Shown here piece after piece: positions 1 through 4,734 of a stretch of DNA of 5,492 bases; within the stretch, counting starts at the first letter, position 1, and each line of letters starts with the position of its first letter. Position numbers and translations under genes: made by a program. Source of the stretch: Bacillota bacterium. GTDB taxonomy: Bacteria; Bacillota; Clostridia; DSM-8532. The stretch covers positions 1 to 5,492 of the forward strand of contig JAEWSN010000198.1 of the NCBI GenBank assembly GCA_023459915.1, read 5' to 3'. The notes under the pieces were generated by a model. The model saw only the letters and a list, made by a program, of their open reading frames with translations. It was not told where the DNA came from and did no database searches.

Positions 1-188
1 GTGGCGGCAGCCTGGTCTACGGGTTCGACAAGCTGCTGCGCGAAAAAACCGGCATCAACGTCATCATTGCGGACGAGGCGGTTTCCTGTGTGGCGCTTGG
101 CACCGGCAAGGCGCTCGAGGATCTCGACTTGCTCAAGGGCAACAGCCTCACGGACACGGCCGGCTACTCCACCGCGCAGCTGAGCTGA
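1..188 (+). CDS. mreB: MreB/Mbl-type rod-shape actin homologue, C-terminal fragment
   Basis: The open frame runs in from the left edge, starts at base 3 as GGSLVYGFDKLL and stops at TGA 186-188, giving 61 codons of C-terminus. The order GG-S-L-x-x-G-(F/L)-D-K-L-L, then TGI-x-V, then a Cys-Val-Ala-Leu-Gly-Thr-Gly-Lys-Ala-Leu-Glu block is the usual end of MreB-family proteins, part of the actin-like ATPase fold. These form membrane-associated filaments that steer cell-wall synthesis along the cylinder of the cell. The tail after the conserved block (DLDLLKG and about 15 more residues) is slightly longer than in many MreBs. Paralogues MreB, Mbl and MreBH cannot be told apart from this fragment, so the symbol is a family label. 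The 5' part and any mreCD neighbours lie outside the window. No clear terminator follows; the next gene starts 103 bp downstream. Confidence 0.85.
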   Translation, partial: GGSLVYGFDKLLREKTGINVIIADEAVSCVALGTGKALEDLDLLKGNSLTDTAGYSTAQLS

Positions 189-277
189 CCCGCCACAGGG
201 CATGCCCCGACAACCCGTGCCAAAACCGTCACATCAGGACAACTGCGCCATCCGGCGTGGAATCGTACATATTCTCT

Positions 278-283
278 GGGAGG
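278..283 (+). promoter_or_regulatory. Ribosome binding site that fixes the serine hydrolase start
   Basis: GGGAGG lies 8 nt before the ATG at 292. The same frame is open up to an ATG at 202, but that one has no comparable purine-rich site, and the 30 residues it would add (basic, proline-rich) look non-coding. Confidence 0.8.
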
Positions 284-291
284 CACGATTT

Positions 292-1779
292 ATGAGAGGC
301 TTGGCATCTCCAGAAGCGATGGGTGTGGAAAGCCAGGGCATCCGCAACTGGCTTGAGGCGGTGGACGCCGCCAAACTGGAGCTGCACGGCTTCGTCATCC
401 TGCGGCACGGTGAAACGGTGGCGGAGGGCTGGTGGGATCCTTACCAGCCACAGGAGCCGCACATTCTCCATTCACTCTCCAAGAGCTTCACCTCCACGGC
501 GATCGGCTTTGCGGTCAGCGAGGGATTGCTGACCGTGGAAGATCCGGTGCTGTCCTTTTTCCCGGAAGACGCGCCGGCCGATCCCACGCCTTTCCTGCGC
601 GAGATGAAGGTGAAGCATCTGTTGATGATGGGGACCGGTCATACCGCCGACTTCATGGATGGCGTCCGAACCCTGGAGGATGGCAACTGGGTCCGCCATT
701 TTCTGGCCAATCCGCCGCAACAGGCGCCGGGCTCCCTTTTCGTGTACAACAATCTGGCCACCTACATGTGCTCGGCCATTGTCACCAGGTTGACGGGGTT
801 GACGGTGCGTGATTACCTTGTGCCCAGGCTGTTTCAACCTTTGGGCATCGGGACGCCGTACTGGAGCACCTGTCCGCGTGGCAACTCCGCCGGTGCATAT
901 GGGCTTCGCCTCACCACGCGTGACATCGCCGCATTCGGACAGTTCCTGCTGCAAAAAGGATTTTGGAAAGGCAAGCAACTGTTGCCGGCCGCATGGATCG
1001 ACGAAGCGCTCTCGTCCCACATCCAATCAGCCGGTTCGGACGACAAGCCGGGAGAACCGGCAAACGAATGGAACACGGGATACGGATATCAGTTCTGGCG
1101 TTGCCAGGACGGATCCTTCCGTGCGGATGGCGCGTTCGGGCAGATTTGTGTTGTCGGTGCCCAACCGGATGCCGTGGTGGCGTTCAACGCCGGCACCCAT
1201 GATGTGGGCGCGGTGCTTGGGCTGGTGTGGAAACATCTGTGGCCGGCCATGCATCAGGACACCCTGCCGGAGAATCCGGCCGAGCTGGCGGCCTTGCGGA
1301 CAAAGTCGGTCAGCTTGGCCATCGCCCCTCCGGCGGGAGACATGTCCACGCAGGCCGCGTCGGCGATAGTGCAGCGGTTCTTGCAGACGCTCTGTTTCCA
1401 GATGGCAGACAATCCGCTTGGGCTGCAGGAGATGACGCTGGGCACCGCCCAGACCGATGTGGTGGTGCTGACGGGGCGCAATGCCATGGGCACATTCACC
1501 CTCCGGTGCGCGGTGGGCCGCTGGCACGCGGGATGCGAGGAGTTTTTCATCGGCATCGCGGAAAAGCCGGGAGATCCCGCCGCCGGTATGGCCGCCCTGC
1601 AAGCTGACGGAAGTCTCCGCCTGCGGGTGCAGCAGCTGTGCGGACCGGCTTCGGCCCTCCTTGAGGTGACGGTGTCGGGCGAGAAGCTGACGGTCAAGGG
1701 AACCATGAATGCCACCTTCGGGCCGCCGGAACTGCCGGTGCTGACGGGAACGCTCGTCAGGGAGCCGGCAAATCGGTGA
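292..1779 (+). CDS. Serine hydrolase, beta-lactamase/PBP-like family (class C fold)
   Basis: This 495-residue protein matches the beta-lactamase-related serine hydrolase family (PF00144, COG1680). The nucleophile motif SxxK is S61-L-S-K64, inside HSLSKSFTST. The second motif YxN is Y152-N-N154. The third motif, KTG in penicillin-binding proteins, is replaced by a D279-G-A-F-G-Q284 segment, as seen in many non-lactamase family members. About residues 1-345 form the catalytic domain, and about 345-495 a beta-rich C-terminal extension. The N-terminus (MRGLASPEAMGV) has no signal peptide and no membrane segment is visible, so a cytoplasmic enzyme is inferred. Likely reactions are ester or amide hydrolysis or D-amino-acid peptidase activity; the substrate cannot be read from sequence and true beta-lactam resistance is unlikely. 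It follows the MreB-type gene by 103 bp and ends 25 bp before a hairpin terminator. No convincing own promoter was found in the upstream gap. Confidence 0.9.
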   Translation: MRGLASPEAMGVESQGIRNWLEAVDAAKLELHGFVILRHGETVAEGWWDPYQPQEPHILHSLSKSFTSTAIGFAVSEGLLTVEDPVLSFFPEDAPADPTPFLREMKVKHLLMMGTGHTADFMDGVRTLEDGNWVRHFLANPPQQAPGSLFVYNNLATYMCSAIVTRLTGLTVRDYLVPRLFQPLGIGTPYWSTCPRGNSAGAYGLRLTTRDIAAFGQFLLQKGFWKGKQLLPAAWIDEALSSHIQSAGSDDKPGEPANEWNTGYGYQFWRCQDGSFRADGAFGQICVVGAQPDAVVAFNAGTHDVGAVLGLVWKHLWPAMHQDTLPENPAELAALRTKSVSLAIAPPAGDMSTQAASAIVQRFLQTLCFQMADNPLGLQEMTLGTAQTDVVVLTGRNAMGTFTLRCAVGRWHAGCEEFFIGIAEKPGDPAAGMAALQADGSLRLRVQQLCGPASALLEVTVSGEKLTVKGTMNATFGPPELPVLTGTLVREPANR

Positions 1780-1797
1780 CACGAACAGGAACGTCAC

Positions 1798-1838
1798 AAA
1801 AAAACGCCTGCAGGAGGTTGCCTGCAGGCGATTTTGTT
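1798..1838. terminator. Bidirectional intrinsic terminator between convergent genes
   Basis: A perfect 10-bp stem (CGCCTGCAGG at 1805-1814, CCTGCAGGCG at 1821-1830) closes a 6-nt loop. On the plus strand it is followed by ATTTTGTT, 25 bp after the serine hydrolase stop. On the minus strand it is followed by seven T (the A-run at 1798-1804), an even better tail, so it probably also ends the minus-strand operon, about 145 nt past its stop codon. Confidence 0.85.
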
Positions 1839-1894
1839 GTGATGGGGATGTGTGGTTGTAATGGACGACCCTGATCTGTGATGGGGATGTGTGG
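1838..1894. repeat. 18-bp direct repeat, two perfect copies
   Basis: TGTGATGGGGATGTGTGG occurs at 1838-1855 and again at 1877-1894, start-to-start distance 39 bp, in the non-coding gap between convergent genes. No function is evident. It would be transcribed as the 3' untranslated region of the minus-strand operon. Confidence 0.85.
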
Positions 1895-1920
1895 CGTTGC
1901 TGTGCGGCTGATTCGCAGCA

Positions 1921-1992
1921 CTTGATACCGCACTTGATGCAGCACTTGATGCAGCGTTTGAATCCGCGCTTGAATCAGAGCTTGAACTTCTT
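1921..1992. repeat. Degenerate 12-bp tandem array spanning a stop codon
   Basis: Six 12-bp units begin at 1921, 1933, 1945, 1957, 1969 and 1981. Each starts CTTGA or TTTGA on the plus strand; the units at 1933 and 1945 differ only in their last base. The last two units contain the stop codon and final codons of the minus-strand solenoid gene. Because the unit is a multiple of three, the array keeps one reading frame on the minus strand: a four-residue pattern (F/I)-K-x-x. Confidence 0.85.
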
Positions 1993-3012
1993 CAGGGTTT
2001 CATTCACATTTCGGCCAATGTCGCGCGCGATGTGGGAAGCGACATTGCCCATGTCGTGGGCGGCCCGGCGCAGGTTCTCCGCCATATCCTTTCCCTGGGT
2101 GTCCCACTGGCGGCGGAATTCCTGGGTCTGCTGCTCCCATTTTTCCTTGGCGGCCTTCCATTCCGGATTGTTCATGAAGTCCTTGAACGCGTCACCCATT
2201 TTGGCACCGCTCGCGCCGTCGGTGGCATTTCCCTCGACGGTGTCACACTCCAGATTGCCGCCGGCACTGGCGTCTCCGCCAACATCGTCGCAGGAGAGGT
2301 TGCCGCCGGCGCTGGCGCTGCCGCCGATATCGTCGCATTCCAGGTTGCCGCCGGCCATCACGCTGCCGCCGATATCACCGCATTCCACATTGCCGCCGGC
2401 ATTGACGTTGCCGCCGACGTCATCACAGTTGATGTCCCCGCCGGCCATGACCGTGCTGGCCGCAACCGCGTCGCCCTCAAAATTGCCGCCCACATTGATG
2501 GAATCGGCGGTGATGGCGTCACAGGAGAGGTTGCCGTCGGTGGTGACATTGCCGGTGATGTTCTTGCAGGTGAGGTTGCCATAGCAGATGACATCCTTGG
2601 CATCGCCGTCAAGCTTGACCGAAAACGGGGCGGTGCCATCCTGCGCCTTGAGGATGTTGTGTCCCACAAACGCGGCAATGCGCAGCACATTGTCGTTTGG
2701 CCACGGGACAAACGCGCTGCCGGAAACGGGGGGCAGCTCGTCTGCCGCAGCCTGTTCCCATGCGCCTTGACCCTTGGGCTGGCCTTGTGTCGCGGATGGG
2801 TCGACGGCTTGCGCGGAGACCGGCACCGTTGAGGCCGAGGCGGTCACGCCGGCCTGCGCCGCGGATTGCGCGGCTGCCTCCTTGGCGCTGTGTGCCGCCC
2901 ATTGTTCCGCCAACTGCTTTTCCATGAGCGCGTCGAGCAGGCGCTCGGCGGCTTCAAGCGTGATCTGGCCGTCACGCAGCATTTCCAGGATGGAGCGTCC
3001 AGTTTCATTCAT
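1975..3012 (-). CDS. SHOCT-like N-terminal domain plus Cys-bearing beta-solenoid repeat protein
   Basis: This 345-residue protein has four visible parts. Residues about 5-30 (SILEMLRDGQITLEAAERLL) form a short SHOCT-like helical hairpin of the kind found in YvlB/LiaX and DUF2089 proteins. Residues about 31-100 are a low-complexity Ala/Gln/Pro linker. Residues 144-265 hold eight repeats, mostly exactly 15 residues with consensus GGNLxCDDIGGxxxA, predicted to stack as a beta-solenoid like DUF4097 or bactofilin-type proteins. Residues about 275-345 are charged and amphipathic, rich in Lys, Glu, Gln, Arg and Trp, probably helical. There is no signal peptide or membrane segment, so it should be cytoplasmic, perhaps at the inner membrane face through the tail. 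The ATG overlaps the upstream stop as ATGA and has a GGGAGG site 8 nt before it inside the upstream gene. The exact function is unknown; stress sensing or scaffolding is an inference. Confidence 0.85.
   Translation of the reverse strand: MNETGRSILEMLRDGQITLEAAERLLDALMEKQLAEQWAAHSAKEAAAQSAAQAGVTASASTVPVSAQAVDPSATQGQPKGQGAWEQAAADELPPVSGSAFVPWPNDNVLRIAAFVGHNILKAQDGTAPFSVKLDGDAKDVICYGNLTCKNITGNVTTDGNLSCDAITADSINVGGNFEGDAVAASTVMAGGDINCDDVGGNVNAGGNVECGDIGGSVMAGGNLECDDIGGSASAGGNLSCDDVGGDASAGGNLECDTVEGNATDGASGAKMGDAFKDFMNNPEWKAAKEKWEQQTQEFRRQWDTQGKDMAENLRRAAHDMGNVASHIARDIGRNVNETLKKFKL
2218..2583 (-). repeat. Coding 45-bp repeats (15-residue solenoid units)
   Basis: Eight units encode residues 144-265 of the solenoid protein; seven are 45 bp and one, lacking the cysteine, is 51 bp. 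Some neighbours are nearly identical in DNA: 2318-2355 and 2363-2400 match at 34 of 38 positions, 45 bp apart, which points to fairly recent internal duplication. Cysteines recur at residues 149 and 164, then at 196, 211, 226, 241 and 256. Confidence 0.9.
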
Positions 3013-3392
3013 AGCGGTTTCCTCCCGACTTTGAGCCGTTCCACGGCTTCCTCCACGGAAATTTCATGACTTTTCAACCGGCCGAGCACATCCAGGTCCT
3101 CCGGATCCGGCACCGGCTCGGGCTTGACATCGTAACCCAATGAACGGATGACGTTTTCGAGCTGTTTTTTGACGGTGGGGTACGAAACGCCCAGTTCTGC
3201 CTGCACTTCCCGGAAATTTCCCTGCGTGCGGATGAAAATCTCGACAAATCGCAGTTCTTCCCGGGAAAGCGCGTTGAACGGGGACAGTTCGAACTCGCCG
3301 CGCAGCGTGATATCACAGTTTTTGCAGCCCAATTCGCGGACCTGCATGCGTTCGCCGCAGACCGGACAGGCGCCTGGAACCTCTTTGCGCAT
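3009..3392 (-). CDS. DUF2089 family zinc-ribbon/HTH transcriptional regulator
   Basis: This 127-residue protein is a full-length DUF2089 member. An N-terminal zinc ribbon is formed by C9-P-V-C12 and C23-K-N-C26. Residues about 42-87 (LSREELRFVEIFIRTQGN..., then VSYPTVKKQLENV) form a LuxR/sigma-like helix-turn-helix. Residues about 98-122 (EDLDVLGRLKSHEISVEEAV) are the SHOCT-like C-terminal hairpin. The start is supported by AAGGAGG at 3398-3404, 5 nt before the ATG. The TGA overlaps the ATG of the solenoid gene as ATGA, so the two are an operon and probably translationally coupled. The family is annotated as DNA-binding, and autoregulation of this operon is a reasonable inference given the repeated elements at its promoter. 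The signal and targets are unknown. Alternatively the zinc ribbon may bind RNA or protein. Confidence 0.9.
   Translation of the reverse strand: MRKEVPGACPVCGERMQVRELGCKNCDITLRGEFELSPFNALSREELRFVEIFIRTQGNFREVQAELGVSYPTVKKQLENVIRSLGYDVKPEPVPDPEDLDVLGRLKSHEISVEEAVERLKVGRKPL
3021..3026 (-). promoter_or_regulatory. Internal ribosome binding site for the solenoid gene
   Basis: GGGAGG on the minus strand, 8 nt before the ATG at 3012, lies within the last codons of the DUF2089 gene. Together with the ATGA overlap it supports coupled but independent re-initiation. Confidence 0.75.
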
Positions 3393-3484
3393 GATGACCT
3401 CCTTGCTTCGGGTGGGTGGATTCGTGTGGTTTGAAGGGGCGGAGCCGTGGCAATGGGAACCTTGTGCTGCGTCGGTTTTTTGTG

Positions 3485-3508
3485 GGGGATCTCCCTGGTG
3501 TCATCCCC
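3485..3508 (-). promoter_or_regulatory. Inverted repeat at the DUF2089 operon transcription start
   Basis: GGGGAT and ATCCCC (3485-3490 and 3503-3508) form a perfect 6-bp inverted repeat with a 12-nt spacer, directly downstream of the -10 element. It could be an operator or a 5'-end RNA hairpin in the roughly 110-nt leader. No T-run follows it, so it is not a terminator. Confidence 0.35.
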
Positions 3509-3536
3509 ATTATACTGCCGAGCTCAATAAAATCAA
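3509..3536 (-). promoter_or_regulatory. Sigma-A promoter of the DUF2089/solenoid operon
   Basis: On the minus strand a -35 TTGATT (3536-3531) and a perfect -10 TATAAT (3514-3509) are separated by 16 bp. The predicted start is near 3502, leaving a leader of about 110 nt before the ATG at 3392. The DNA upstream of the -35 is almost pure A/T and may act as an UP element. Confidence 0.75.
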
Positions 3537-3600
3537 GTGGAAAATTAAAAAAATCAATTTATAAATGAATAAAATTGATTACTCGGTGCCAATCAATGCA
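3531..3600. promoter_or_regulatory. AT-rich island with repeated AATCAA/TTGATT elements
   Basis: AATCAATTT (3552-3560) and AAATTGATT (3572-3580) form a perfect 9-bp inverted repeat with an 11-nt spacer. Further AATCAA copies are at 3531-3536, coinciding with the -35 and 21 bp from the next copy, and at 3591-3596. The island stands out against the GC-rich surroundings. The placement suits an operator or UP element for the minus-strand promoter; the bound factor is unknown. Confidence 0.5.
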
Positions 3601-3627
3601 AAATGTCCATTGCTGACCCTGTGCGCG

Positions 3628-3647
3628 CAACCCGGAACAACCCGGAA
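3628..3647 (+). repeat. Two tandem 10-bp repeats upstream of the tRNA promoter
   Basis: CAACCCGGAA is repeated twice head to tail, ending 6 bp before the -35 of the tRNA promoter. One helical turn of spacing would place both copies on the same DNA face. No known site is recognised. Confidence 0.6.
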
Positions 3648-3653
3648 AATTCC

Positions 3654-3682
3654 TTGAATGTGGGTGCCGTCTGTCGTATAAT
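3654..3682 (+). promoter_or_regulatory. Sigma-A promoter of the tRNA-Pro gene
   Basis: TTGAAT (3654-3659) and a perfect TATAAT (3677-3682) are 17 bp apart. Transcription would begin near 3689, giving a 5' leader of about 70 nt to be removed by RNase P. No protein gene starts between this promoter and the tRNA. Confidence 0.8.
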
Positions 3683-3690
3683 GAGGGAAC

Positions 3691-3706
3691 GGTCCCGAAA
3701 GGGATT
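3691..3706 (+). other. GAAA-loop hairpin at the 5' end of the tRNA leader
   Basis: GGTCCC-GAAA-GGGATT folds as four Watson-Crick pairs plus two G-U pairs around a GNRA tetraloop, just after the predicted start. GGGA of its 3' arm can alternatively pair with TCCC at 3713-3716. It may be a stabilising 5' structure; any regulatory role is speculative. Confidence 0.35.
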
Positions 3707-3759
3707 CAGTATTCCCACGCGGCGTTTCGACACAAACCGGACAATGCCGCGGACAGCAG

Positions 3760-3835
3760 CGGGGCGTAGCGCAGGTGGTAGCGCGCGTGGTTTGGGACCA
3801 TGAGGCCGCAGGTTCGAATCCTGTCGCCCCGACCA
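3760..3835 (+). tRNA. tRNA-Pro, anticodon UGG
   Basis: A complete 76-nt cloverleaf is present. The acceptor CGGGGCG pairs with CGCCCCG over 7 bp, and the D stem is GCGC/GCGC. The anticodon stem CGTGG/CCATG has one G-U pair and encloses loop TTTGGGA with anticodon TGG, reading CCA and other proline codons through wobble. The T arm is GCAGG-TTCGAAT-CCTGT. Discriminator A is followed by encoded CCA. C at position 1 paired with G72 is typical of bacterial tRNA-Pro. It has its own promoter upstream. No integrase gene or duplicated tRNA 3' end is visible, so there is no sign of an inserted element here. Confidence 0.97.
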
Positions 3836-3895
3836 TCAACATACGGAACTTGTTTCCCAATCGTCTGGCGTCGCAGCGAGTGTTTTCAGAACCAC

Positions 3896-3935
3896 TGCGG
3901 CGCTTTTCGCCATTTTGCGGCATGTTGTGGCCGCA
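3896..3935 (+). other. Competing hairpins between tRNA-Pro and the dehydrogenase
   Basis: GCCGCA (3930-3935) can pair with either of two TGCGGC copies, at 3916-3921 (8-nt loop) or 3896-3901. A small GGCG-CTTTT-CGCC hairpin followed by ATTTT (3899-3916) could be a weak terminator for the tRNA. No strong terminator lies in this 130-bp gap, so read-through into the dehydrogenase is possible. Confidence 0.3.
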
Positions 3936-3952
3936 ACAGGGCATGCGTGAAT

Positions 3953-3959
3953 GGAGGAG
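3953..3959 (+). promoter_or_regulatory. Ribosome binding site that fixes the dehydrogenase start
   Basis: GGAGGAG lies 6 nt before the ATG at 3966. An in-frame ATG at 3951 overlaps this site and so cannot use it, and the residues it would add (MEEKP) are simply the translated ribosome binding site. Confidence 0.85.
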
Positions 3960-3965
3960 AAGCCC

Positions 3966-4730
3966 ATGCTGAAAATCGATTTGTCAGGCAAGGTGGCACT
4001 GGTGACCGGTGCTTCGGGGCAACTTGGGCGCGTCATGGCACGTACATTGGCGACTTGCGGCGCGGATGTGGCGCTGCATTACCACGGAAACCGGCAGCAA
4101 GCCGAAGCCCTGGCCGAAGAGATACGCCGGCTGGGCCGAAAAGCGGTCGTTGTGCAGGGTGACGTGGGGGATCTCGCATCCGTCCGAGCCATGGGCGCGG
4201 CGTTGGAGACCTCGCTTGGCATGCCGGATATCGTGGTGGCCAACGCGGTGGCGCAATATGCCTGGACCACCGTTCTGGAACAGGATTCGGCGGATTATGA
4301 GAGCCAGTTCCGCTCGTGTGTGCTGCAGGGCGTCCATCTGGCCAAGGTATTCGTGCCGGCCATGCAGGCCCGCAGGTATGGACGCATAGTGGCCATCAAC
4401 ACGGAGTGCGCCATGCAAAACGCGCCCACCCAGTCGGCCTATGTTTCCGGCAAGCGCGGCATGGACGGGGTTTATCGGGTGCTGGCCAAGGAAGTTGGCG
4501 TGGACGGAATCACGGTGAACCAGGTGGCCCCGGGATGGACGGTGAGCGACCGCGACCGCGAGGAAGGCACCGAGGCCGGGGAGGAATATGTCAGGACGGT
4601 TCCGTTGCGCCGGCGGGGAACCGATCAGGAAATCGCAGGCGTGGTGGCGTTTCTCGCGTCCGATCTGGCCGCGTTCATCACCGGCGCGTACATTCCGGTA
4701 AACGGTGGCAATGTGATGCCCGCCATTTAG
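3966..4730 (+). CDS. Short-chain dehydrogenase/reductase (SDR), FabG-like
   Basis: At 254 residues this is the usual size of a classical SDR, a single-domain Rossmann-fold NAD(P)H-dependent oxidoreductase of the cytoplasm. Visible motifs are the nucleotide loop TGASGQLG (14-21), D66-V (adenine-binding region), N93-A (the NNAG position, reduced to ANAV), Y159-V-S-G-K163 (active-site YxxxK), PG at 189-190, and the C-terminal FITGAYIPVNGG. Several positions are atypical. The loop fits TGxxGxxG rather than TGxxxGxG, the helix-4 Asn of the catalytic tetrad is C118, and the catalytic Ser is T146. Tyr and Lys are kept, so activity is plausible but the substrate is unknown. FabG itself is unlikely. 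It stands alone between the tRNA gene and a convergent receptor gene. No own promoter was identified. Confidence 0.9.
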   Translation: MLKIDLSGKVALVTGASGQLGRVMARTLATCGADVALHYHGNRQQAEALAEEIRRLGRKAVVVQGDVGDLASVRAMGAALETSLGMPDIVVANAVAQYAWTTVLEQDSADYESQFRSCVLQGVHLAKVFVPAMQARRYGRIVAINTECAMQNAPTQSAYVSGKRGMDGVYRVLAKEVGVDGITVNQVAPGWTVSDRDREEGTEAGEEYVRTVPLRRRGTDQEIAGVVAFLASDLAAFITGAYIPVNGGNVMPAI

Positions 4731-4734
4731 TGGC

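Noticed and set aside
244..271. Promoter for the serine hydrolase with TACATA as -10
   Set aside because: No acceptable -35 lies 15-19 bp upstream, and the start would fall on the ribosome binding site.
292..1779. AmpC-type antibiotic resistance beta-lactamase
   Set aside because: SxxK and YxN are present but there is no KTG motif, no signal peptide, and the protein is over 100 residues longer than AmpC with an extra domain.
1027..1797. Minus-strand open frame of 256 residues opposite the serine hydrolase
   Set aside because: Its composition (Arg, His and Gly rich) and lack of recognisable domains mark it as a shadow of the convincing serine hydrolase; its ATG lies within the terminator A/T run.
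1975..1977. TGA of the solenoid gene as a selenocysteine codon
   Set aside because: The frame stays open and Cys-rich afterwards, but only a weak 4-bp stem follows, no bacterial SECIS-like hairpin is convincing, and the open frame soon runs antisense through the terminator and the serine hydrolase.
2218..2583. CRISPR-like array
   Set aside because: The regular 45-bp repetition is in-frame protein-coding repeat DNA with no unique spacers.
2032..2832. Plus-strand open frame of 266 residues with Ala/Gly-rich repeats
   Set aside because: It is antisense to the solenoid gene. The 45-bp repeats are a multiple of three and GC-rich, so several frames stay open; the minus frame has the ribosome binding site, operon context and recognisable domains.
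3760..3835. tRNA gene as an attachment site for an integrated element
   Set aside because: No integrase, no repeated tRNA 3' end and no composition change was seen downstream within the window.
3579..3944. Minus-strand open frame of 121 residues containing GATGFEPAASWSQTTRAT
   Set aside because: This is the well-known spurious peptide produced by translating the antisense strand of a tRNA gene; the cloverleaf of tRNA-Pro explains the sequence.
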